A stretch of 12,085 nucleotides of DNA from positions 1 to 12,085 of the forward strand of contig JBNMJS010000056.1 of NCBI GenBank assembly GCA_050873965.1, written 5' to 3'. The first letter of the stretch is position 1. Each line of letters begins with the position of its first letter. The stretch comes from UBA2883 sp050873965 (GTDB taxonomy: Bacteria > Cyanobacteriota > Vampirovibrionia > Gastranaerophilales > Gastranaerophilaceae). Under the pieces are notes generated by a model. The model saw only the letters and a list, made by a program, of their open reading frames with translations, searched no databases and was not told the origin of the DNA. The position numbers were made by a program, and so were the translations under genes. Shown one piece after another: positions 7,294 through 12,085 of this stretch.

Positions 7294-7327
7294 AAAAAGC
7301 GAGCAAATAAATTGCTCGCTTTTTTTA
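7294..7327. terminator. Bidirectional intrinsic terminator between galE and thrS
   Basis: GCGAGCAA (7299-7306) and TTGCTCGC (7312-7319) form a perfect 8-bp stem with a 5-nt loop, with AAAAA on the left and TTTTTTT (7320-7326) on the right. It can end galE transcripts rightward, and the stem plus left A-run can end thrS transcripts leftward. Both genes converge on it (22 nt after the galE stop, 26 nt after the thrS stop). Confidence 0.9.
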
Positions 7328-7344
7328 TTACTTATCCAAAAATC

Positions 7345-9123
7345 CTAATCAGAAACTCTTTCTTTAATTTCTGTTAAAATCTTTTCAATGAATTCATCAA
7401 CATTGAAAGTACCAACTTGACCTACTGCACGTTTTCTAACTGCAACAGCATTACTTTCTTGTTCTTTGTCACCTACAACACAAACGTAAGGTACTTTGTG
7501 TTCTTTCAATGATTCTCTAATCTTGTAATTCATACTTTCAGATCTATCATCTAATTGAACTCTGATACCTGCTTCTCTCATCTTGTTATAGATTTGTTGA
7601 GCATAATCACCATGTTTTTCAGTAGAAATTGGAACAATAGTAACTTGAGTTGGAGCCAACCAAGTTGGGAATGCACCTGCATAATGTTCAATCAAGATAC
7701 CATGGAATCTTTCCATTGAACCGAAGATTACTCTGTGTAACATTACAGGAGTTTTCATTGAACCATCTTTATCTTGGTATTTAATATTAAATCTTTCAGG
7801 AAGGTTGAAGTCTAATTGAATTGTAGCACATTGCCATGTACGTCCAATTGCATCTTTAACTTTGAAGTCGATTTTTGGTCCATAGAATGCACCATCGCCT
7901 TCATTGATGTCATATTTCATACCACGTTTATCCATTGCTTCTTTCAAACCTGCTTCAGCAAGATTCCAGTTTTCAAGTTCACCAACATAACTTTCTGGAC
8001 GAGTTGATAATTCAACTTCAAAATCCATCTTAAAGATTTTCATAGTATCTGAAACAAAATCAATAATTGCATTGATTTCATCAACTAATTGTTCTGGTGT
8101 ACAAAAAATGTGAGCATCATCTTGAGTGAAACCTTGTACACGAGTTAAACCAGCCAATGCACCTGATTTTTCTTTTCTATAAACTGTACCCAATTCAGCC
8201 ATTCTCAATGGTAATGAACGATATGAATGTCTATTTGCTTGATAAATCAAAATATGGAATGGGCAGTTCATTGGTTTTACAACGAATTGGTCATCAGAAT
8301 CTTCTTCTTTTTGGATAAAGAACATATTTTCTTTATAGTGATCCATGTGACCTGAGATTTCCCATAATTTTGATTTTGCGATTTGAGGTGTATTAACAAT
8401 TACATAACCTCTTTTTCTATGTTCAGTTCTCCAATAATTTTCGATTTCTTCTCTAACTACGGCTAAATTTGGGTGCCATAAAACAAGACCAGCACCGATT
8501 TCTTCTCTAACTGAGAACAAATCTAATTGTTTACCTAATTTTCTGTGGTCACGTTTTTCAGCTTCTTCAATCATTGTTAAATATTGTTGTAAATCTTCTT
8601 TATTCCAATATGCTGTTGCATATATTCTTTGAAGCATTTTATTATTTTCATTACCTCTCCAATATGCACCTGCAACCTTTAACAATTTAAAAGCGTTACC
8701 TTTAATATAAGATGTATTAGGAACATGAGGACCTGCACACAAATCGTTAAATAAAACGTTACCATCTTTATCTTTTGTTAAGTATAAAGTTGGATTATCG
8801 TTTCTATGTTCTTCCAACAATTCGGCTTTATAAATTTCACCTTGAGATTTAAATTCTTCAATTTGTTTATCAACATCTTCAACGAAAACTTTTTCAAACG
8901 TTAGATTTTGTTTGATAATATTTTTCATTTCAGCTTCAATATGTTCAAAATCTTCATGCGTAAACGTATGACCATCTGTCATATCGAAATCGTAATAAAA
9001 ACCGTCATCTGTTGCAGGACCGATTGCTAACTTTGCATTTGGGAACAACTTTTGTACAGCTTGTGCCATTACGTGTGATGTTGAGTGTCTTAAAATAGAC
9101 AAAGTTTCTTGATTTTTTTCCAT
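7345..9123 (-). CDS. thrS: Threonyl-tRNA synthetase, form lacking the TGS domain
   Basis: 592-residue class II synthetase that charges tRNA-Thr. The usual N-terminal TGS domain (about 60 residues) is absent: the protein opens at the editing domain with RHSTSHVMAQAVQKLFP (12-28). Editing-site residues His13, His17, Cys129 and His133 are all present. The catalytic core carries the zinc ligands Cys287 (MNCPFH), His338 (QDDAHIF) and His463 (MLHRVIFG), with class II motif 2 at YRKEKSGAL (315-323) and motif 3 at GSMERF (468-473). The anticodon-binding domain is about 490-588. A TAG lies two codons before the ATG in the same frame, so a longer protein is excluded. The TGS-less layout matches what I recall of cyanobacterial ThrRS. 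The gene follows a 179-nt structured leader; AAGGAT is the ribosome site, with 7-nt spacing. Confidence 0.97.
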   Translation of the reverse strand: MEKNQETLSILRHSTSHVMAQAVQKLFPNAKLAIGPATDDGFYYDFDMTDGHTFTHEDFEHIEAEMKNIIKQNLTFEKVFVEDVDKQIEEFKSQGEIYKAELLEEHRNDNPTLYLTKDKDGNVLFNDLCAGPHVPNTSYIKGNAFKLLKVAGAYWRGNENNKMLQRIYATAYWNKEDLQQYLTMIEEAEKRDHRKLGKQLDLFSVREEIGAGLVLWHPNLAVVREEIENYWRTEHRKRGYVIVNTPQIAKSKLWEISGHMDHYKENMFFIQKEEDSDDQFVVKPMNCPFHILIYQANRHSYRSLPLRMAELGTVYRKEKSGALAGLTRVQGFTQDDAHIFCTPEQLVDEINAIIDFVSDTMKIFKMDFEVELSTRPESYVGELENWNLAEAGLKEAMDKRGMKYDINEGDGAFYGPKIDFKVKDAIGRTWQCATIQLDFNLPERFNIKYQDKDGSMKTPVMLHRVIFGSMERFHGILIEHYAGAFPTWLAPTQVTIVPISTEKHGDYAQQIYNKMREAGIRVQLDDRSESMNYKIRESLKEHKVPYVCVVGDKEQESNAVAVRKRAVGQVGTFNVDEFIEKILTEIKERVSD

Positions 9124-9262
9124 TTTCTATCCTTTCATGGTTTCCTGATGAACCAATATATCAATCAATAACATTTGAAAGAAAGTTCATCACCTCGGGG
9201 CGGATCCCCCTAACTACTTCTAGCGATGTTATAAATACGGACAACTGCCGTATTCGCCATGA
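9124..9262 (-). promoter_or_regulatory. Structured 5' leader of thrS with possible pseudoknot over the ribosome site
   Basis: This spacer has GC-rich patches unlike neighbouring AT-rich gaps. Reading the minus-strand RNA: hairpin A, AATACGG/CCGTATT with a 7-nt loop (9254-9234), enclosed by GCGA/TCGC; hairpin B, GGGG/CCCC (9210-9197); and hairpin C, an 8-bp perfect stem TGATGAAC (9192-9185) / GTTCATCA (9153-9146) with a 31-nt loop. Within loop C, TCTTTCA (9182-9176) is complementary to TGAAAGG (9137-9131), which includes the thrS ribosome site, with one G-U. Stem C plus this pairing would be an H-type pseudoknot blocking initiation. Translational self-control of thrS is known in E. coli through a different RNA; a similar role here is inference. 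I do not recognise a known riboswitch or T-box. Confidence 0.5.
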
Positions 9263-9268
9263 TTTAAT

Positions 9269-9298
9269 ATTATCACTATGAGATTATATTCGCAACAA
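9269..9298 (-). promoter_or_regulatory. Candidate promoter for thrS and its leader
   Basis: On the minus strand TTGTTG (9298-9293) and GATAAT (9274-9269) are 18 nt apart, matching 3/6 and 5/6 of consensus. The predicted start near 9262 lies just before the first leader hairpin, which fits a leader of about 140 nt. thrS could also be read from the genes upstream. Confidence 0.35.
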
Positions 9299-9302
9299 TA
9301 AA

Positions 9303-9752
9303 CTATTTTTTAAAAAACAACTTTTGCCATAATGTTTTTTTATTTTTCTCTTTTTGAACTTGTTCAAAAATTTCACCAAAAGTTTCAATAGGTTCTAACT
9401 TATAACCACAATCTTGAGATAATGCTCCACCCATACCAAAGATTTCTTCTTGAGGGTAACGTCTGCATATCCCTGGACGAGTTTTATGAATTTTACATTT
9501 GTGAGTTTCTTTATCTAAATTCTGGCATTCAAATATCAAGCCTATTTCATCTTTACCAGTAACTTTTAAATACGTATAAAAACGATGTTGATACTTTAAA
9601 TTTTCAAAATCTTTTTCTTCTTTTATTACACCTTTTGCATGCTTAACGTAAATCTGCTTACAACATCTGCCACACCCTTTGCAAGCACCTACACGATAAT
9701 ATTTTTTATGAAGAATTTTTGTATAATAAAACTTTTTTAATTTCTTAAACAT
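9303..9752 (-). CDS. YkgJ-type cysteine-cluster protein (CxxCxxCC, putative zinc/iron-binding)
   Basis: 149-residue basic protein with the cysteine pattern of the YkgJ/CxxCxxCC family (Pfam PF03692, 'putative zinc- or iron-chelating domain'). Visible: CKGCGRCC (24-31), Cys76 (FECQNL), Cys86 in HKCKIH, then TRPGICRRYP (91-100, Cys96), and Cys115 (SQDCGY), in the order and spacing typical of the family. The family's biochemical role is not established, and I assign none. Both ends are lysine-rich (first 20 residues and last 15). The ATG has no recognisable ribosome-binding site; the 17-nt gap after the upstream gene is only A and T with a single G, so translation may depend on coupling to that gene. 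No alternative start codon precedes the cysteine cluster. Confidence 0.85.
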   Translation of the reverse strand: MFKKLKKFYYTKILHKKYYRVGACKGCGRCCKQIYVKHAKGVIKEEKDFENLKYQHRFYTYLKVTGKDEIGLIFECQNLDKETHKCKIHKTRPGICRRYPQEEIFGMGGALSQDCGYKLEPIETFGEIFEQVQKEKNKKTLWQKLFFKK

Positions 9753-9769
9753 ATATTATAATTTTAACA

Positions 9770-10126
9770 TTATAATAATCCTAAGTCATTAAGAAGTTCT
9801 TGATTGGTTGCTAAAGAAGATATAATTTCATCTTCAAATAAATCAGTAACATTTCCGTTTGCGAACAAATCTTCTACCAATTTGTTATGAGATTCATTTT
9901 CTAAATCAGATATAGCAAGTTTGGTAAACTTCGCTATATCATCACGTCTTTCTTGTTGACGTTGTTCTTCTTCAATAATTTCAGGAATATCTAAACAAAA
10001 ATTATTATGTATGCCATGATAATTAATAGTTTTTGCAAAGTTATCACCCAAAATATTATTTGGTGACATTTGTTCATATATTTGAGATTTAGTGATTATA
10101 TTTTCTTTATTCAAATTATTAAACAT
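9770..10126 (-). CDS. Hypothetical small acidic protein
   Basis: 118 residues; I do not recognise the family. The N-terminal half is Asn-rich (MFNNLNKENIITKSQ), followed by a highly charged, probably helical segment IIEEEQRQQERRDD (50-63), then an acidic region ending in LLNDLGLL. No signal peptide, membrane segment, zinc pattern or enzyme motif is visible; there is one cysteine (Cys44). I chose the ATG at 10126 because GGGGGAG lies 9 nt before it; a TTG 21 nt upstream extends the frame but sits on top of that site. The good ribosome site, the absence of stops and the tight spacing to the YkgJ-type gene (17 nt) support a real gene. With no known homologue and a low-complexity composition, function stays open. 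Confidence 0.65.
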   Translation of the reverse strand: MFNNLNKENIITKSQIYEQMSPNNILGDNFAKTINYHGIHNNFCLDIPEIIEEEQRQQERRDDIAKFTKLAISDLENESHNKLVEDLFANGNVTDLFEDEIISSLATNQELLNDLGLL

Positions 10127-10158
10127 ATCCACAAACTCCCCCGTCAACAGTATTATTA

Positions 10159-10164
10159 ATTATA
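10159..10164 (-). promoter_or_regulatory. Candidate -10 element upstream of the small acidic protein gene
   Basis: TATAAT on the minus strand, 32 nt before the chosen ATG and downstream of the alcohol dehydrogenase terminator, so a promoter is expected in this spacer. No -35 hexamer sits at the standard distance. Confidence 0.3.
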
Positions 10165-10179
10165 AATCAATAAATGTCA

Positions 10180-10195
10180 TCAACTAAATAGTTGA
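10180..10195. repeat. Short palindrome TCAACTA-AA-TAGTTGA
   Basis: Perfect 7-bp arms (10180-10186 and 10189-10195) with a 2-nt centre, lying 16 nt upstream of the candidate -10 in the spacer before the small acidic protein gene. It has the form of an operator for a dimeric regulator, but one AT-rich palindrome of this size can arise by chance. Confidence 0.35.
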
Positions 10196-10207
10196 AATTT
10201 TTATAAT

Positions 10208-10240
10208 TTAAAAATGGACGAAGTTAAGATACTTCGCCCA
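10208..10240 (-). terminator. Intrinsic terminator of the alcohol dehydrogenase gene
   Basis: On the minus strand TGGGCGAAG (10240-10232) pairs with CTTCGTCCA (10223-10215): a 9-bp stem with one G-U and an 8-nt loop, followed by TTTTT (10214-10210). It lies 24 nt after the stop codon, separating this gene from the next minus-strand cluster. Confidence 0.85.
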
Positions 10241-10264
10241 CTTTAAAATTTTGATTACAACGAA

Positions 10265-11464
10265 TTATAAAGATTCTCTATAAATTGTTGCAACTGCTTC
10301 TCTTGTTGCTTCTGTTGGAGCAATTGCTAGCAAACCATCTAATGATGGAGTAGTAAATGCTAATTCAGTTAATTTTTCAACATCAGCTTCTGAGAAACCT
10401 TCATCTTTAAGTTTGTTTGGAACATCAACTGATTTTAACCATTCATAAACACCAGTTGCAGCCTTTTCCGTATCAGATGCATCTGCTTTAAGACCTTTAA
10501 CAATTGGTTCTAAGATGTAAGCCAATGTATCTGCTTTTGCAGCATAAATATTTCTAATTACTGCAGGCAACAAGATTGCCAAACCCAAACCATGAGAAAA
10601 ATCTGGTTTCATAGCACTCAATGGGTGTTCAAGAGCGTGTGTATAATGTAATAAACCATTATCAAAACATACACCACCCATCATAGCAGCGTAACATAAG
10701 AAATATCTTGCTTCTAAATCAGAAGGATTTTCAATTGCTTTTGGTAAATATCTGCTAACAAGTTCAATAACTTCTCTTGCAAGAGTAACAGTATATGGAG
10801 ATGCAACTGTTGAAGTTGCTGCTTCAATTACGTGATTTACTGCATCAATTGAAACATATCTTGTTTGTTTTGGAGATAAACCAGCCATCAATTTTGGATC
10901 ATCAATTGCGTATGTTGGATAAATGCAATCATAAGCAATTGCAGGTTTGTAATTCTTTTCTAAGATTGTAGCAACAGCGAATCTATTTGTTTCTGAACCT
11001 GTACCGTGAGTAAGGTTGATAGCAACGATTGGAGCTGCTTCTGTTGGTGTGAATGTAAATTCATAAATATCATTTGCATTTTTGTCAGGATTTTTTAACA
11101 AAATAGCAACTGATTTACCAGCATCAGTAGGAGAACCACCACCGATAGTAATAACTGCTTTAGCACCAAATTCTCTAGCCATAGCAGCGGCTTCATTAAC
11201 GGCTTGTGTTGTTGGGTTTGGAGTAACTTTATCATAATTGATATAACCAATACCGTTAGATTTTAATGCTTTTTCTACAACATCCCAAGCACCTGTAGAT
11301 TTGTATGCATGTCTTCCTGACATAACAATAAGTTTATCAATACCTTTTGATTTAAAATCTTTTGCAATATCTTCCATTTTGTTGATTGCACCACAACCAA
11401 AATAAACACAAGTTCTAGTTCTGATTTCTCTAACTTCATTGATATCAAAATCTTTTTCCCACAT
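10265..11464 (-). CDS. Iron-containing (group III) alcohol dehydrogenase
   Basis: 399-residue member of the Fe-ADH/DHQ-synthase-like superfamily, a cytoplasmic NAD(P)-dependent oxidoreductase acting on an alcohol or aldehyde. Visible: nucleotide-binding ITIGGGSPTDAGKSVA (105-120), THGTGSETN (152-160), and the four expected metal ligands Asp207 and His211 (SIDAVNHVIEA), His280 (EHPLSAM) and His291 (DFSHGLG). The substrate (ethanol, butanol, lactaldehyde, propanediol) cannot be told from sequence; a fermentative role in recycling NADH is likely. I chose the ATG at 11464 because a strong AGGAG lies 6 nt before it; an upstream ATG at 11533 would add 23 residues unlike the family and place this site inside the gene. 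Single-gene unit: 621 nt of non-coding DNA upstream, terminator downstream. Confidence 0.94.
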   Translation of the reverse strand: MWEKDFDINEVREIRTRTCVYFGCGAINKMEDIAKDFKSKGIDKLIVMSGRHAYKSTGAWDVVEKALKSNGIGYINYDKVTPNPTTQAVNEAAAMAREFGAKAVITIGGGSPTDAGKSVAILLKNPDKNANDIYEFTFTPTEAAPIVAINLTHGTGSETNRFAVATILEKNYKPAIAYDCIYPTYAIDDPKLMAGLSPKQTRYVSIDAVNHVIEAATSTVASPYTVTLAREVIELVSRYLPKAIENPSDLEARYFLCYAAMMGGVCFDNGLLHYTHALEHPLSAMKPDFSHGLGLAILLPAVIRNIYAAKADTLAYILEPIVKGLKADASDTEKAATGVYEWLKSVDVPNKLKDEGFSEADVEKLTELAFTTPSLDGLLAIAPTEATREAVATIYRESL

Positions 11465-11501
11465 AGCAGTCTCCTTTCTAATATAAACACTATTCAAATA
11501 T

Positions 11502-11507
11502 ATTATA
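11502..11507 (-). promoter_or_regulatory. Candidate -10 element for the alcohol dehydrogenase gene
   Basis: TATAAT on the minus strand, 37 nt before the start codon and preceded by A/T tracts; the best nearby -35 candidate (TTGCAT) is 20 nt away, longer than usual. The gene needs a promoter in this spacer, but the precise site is uncertain. Confidence 0.35.
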
Positions 11508-11575
11508 TTGCAAAAAATAAAAATATTATGCAAGTAATTTTATGAATTTCTTTTTAATTAAATTTGTTAAATCTT

Positions 11576-12085
11576 AATGCCTCATTTCTTTGATTATATT
11601 ATTTTTTATGTTTCAAAATCACAAATTTTGAGTTGTATATCAGACTCTACCTGACAAAATATAAATATAAATTGTTCAATTATTTCGTAACATTTCTAAA
11701 CCACGTCATTACGGGGAGCGGATTTTCGGTAGGGTGACGACACGTAGTGTCTAACCCGTTAGATTGAGCAAAACCACGCTTTTGCGAAATCCCGAATAAT
11801 CCAAGACAGCGAAGCGACAAAGTAATCCAGTATAGAATTATTATTTTTAAATAATAGATTCTTCGCTACGCTCAGAATGACGAAAAAGGTGTCATACTGA
11901 GGCTTTAACCGAAGTATCTGTTTAAATTAATAATATTTTTCTGGACTGCTTCGTCGTTCATTTCATTCACTTCTCACAGTGACGTATTTATCATTGTTGT
12001 TGACAACAACATAGTAGGCACGAAAATATAAACGAAACCCTATAGCGAATTTGTTTGAGTGATTTTGAAACATTTAAAAATATAC
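11576..12085. repeat. Composite intergenic repeat, element 2 (rearranged, runs off window)
   Basis: Non-coding stretch upstream of the alcohol dehydrogenase gene that shares modules with element 1: AATGCCTCATTTCTTTGA (11576-11593, same orientation as 4741); TGTTTCAAAATCAC (11610-11623, as at 4867); the CGTCATTACGGGGAG...CCGAATAATC module (11704-11800); AGCGAAGCGACAAAGTAATCCAG (11808-11830); the hairpin core (11856-11919), inverted relative to element 1; CTGGACTGCTTCGTCG (11941-11956), an inverted copy of the 5112-5133 type; and 12052-12085, an inverted copy of 4855-4887. Element 2 is therefore roughly symmetric, its core flanked by inverted modules. No ORF in it resembles a protein and I see no transposase. 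Its right end is outside the window. Confidence 0.75.
11856..11919. repeat. Imperfect inverted repeat (hairpin core of element 2)
   Basis: Left arm 11856-11881 (AGATTCTTCGCTACGCTCAG...) and right arm 11891-11919 (GTCATACTGAGG...GAAGTATCT) around a 9-nt loop. The left arm is the reverse complement of 5195-5220 and the right arm nearly that of 5157-5185, so the core has the opposite orientation to that in element 1. Confidence 0.8.

Noticed and set aside
9127..9174. Short frame of 15 codons ending in TAG just before thrS, in the thrS frame
   Set aside because: It has no ribosome site and no TGS-domain resemblance; the in-frame TAG shows the N-terminus is truly short rather than misread.
9140..9184. 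Hammerhead-like CTGATGA ... GAAA on the plus strand
   Set aside because: The sequence between the two boxes cannot form stem II and the other core bases and stems are absent.
9190..9225. T-box-like sequence upstream of thrS (AGGGGGATCCGCCCC resembling the T-box AGGGTGGNACCGCG)
   Set aside because: The TGGN bulge is missing, no specifier loop or stem I signature is visible, and there is no terminator before thrS.
9210..9260. Possible 16-residue leader peptide in the thrS leader (ATG GCG ... TAG)
   Set aside because: No ribosome site before it, only one threonine codon, and it is better explained as part of the hairpins.
10127..10147. TTG start for the small acidic protein
   Set aside because: It overlaps the ribosome site that serves the ATG at 10126.
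11465..11533. Longer N-terminus for the alcohol dehydrogenase from an ATG at 11533
   Set aside because: The strong AGGAG before the ATG at 11464 decides the start; the extra residues are AT-driven and unlike the family.

Overview
The window is AT-rich, densely coded bacterial chromosome using the standard bacterial code. Genes are housekeeping types and lie mostly on the minus strand. Two features suggest the cyanobacterial side of the tree. The threonyl-tRNA synthetase lacks the usual N-terminal TGS domain and starts directly at the editing domain, as I recall for cyanobacterial enzymes. The order efp-accB-accC is also familiar from Cyanobacteria. With the very AT-rich sequence and no photosynthesis genes in view, my best guess is a non-photosynthetic relative such as Gastranaerophilales (Vampirovibrionia/'Melainabacteria'). 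This is inference and needs a phylogeny.

Layout. 1-4568 (minus): an efp-headed cluster, transcribed efp, accB, hairpin region, accC, FkbM-type methyltransferase, queD, uppP; uppP runs off the left edge. It joins translation (EF-P), the first step of fatty acid synthesis (BCCP and biotin carboxylase), 7-deazaguanine synthesis (QueD) and lipid-carrier recycling (UppP). 4569-5269: mostly non-coding, filled by a composite repeat (element 1). 5270-7277: divergent thiL (minus) and galE (plus). 7294-7327: a terminator shared by galE and thrS. 7345-10126 (minus): an uncharacterised small acidic protein, a CxxCxxCC (YkgJ-type) protein, then thrS behind a structured leader of about 140 nt. 10208-11464 (minus): an iron-type alcohol dehydrogenase with its own terminator. 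11465-12085: non-coding, with a second, rearranged copy of the composite repeat (element 2) running off the right edge.

I see no CRISPR array, transposase, phage gene, defence island, rRNA or tRNA, and no clear new gene system. The points most worth a second look are non-coding: a possible pseudoknot that would cover the thrS ribosome-binding site; tandem hairpins with alternative pairing between accB and accC; the two composite repeats, whose hairpin core is inverted between copies; and the accC/methyltransferase junction, where one stop codon separates two ORFs in the same frame.
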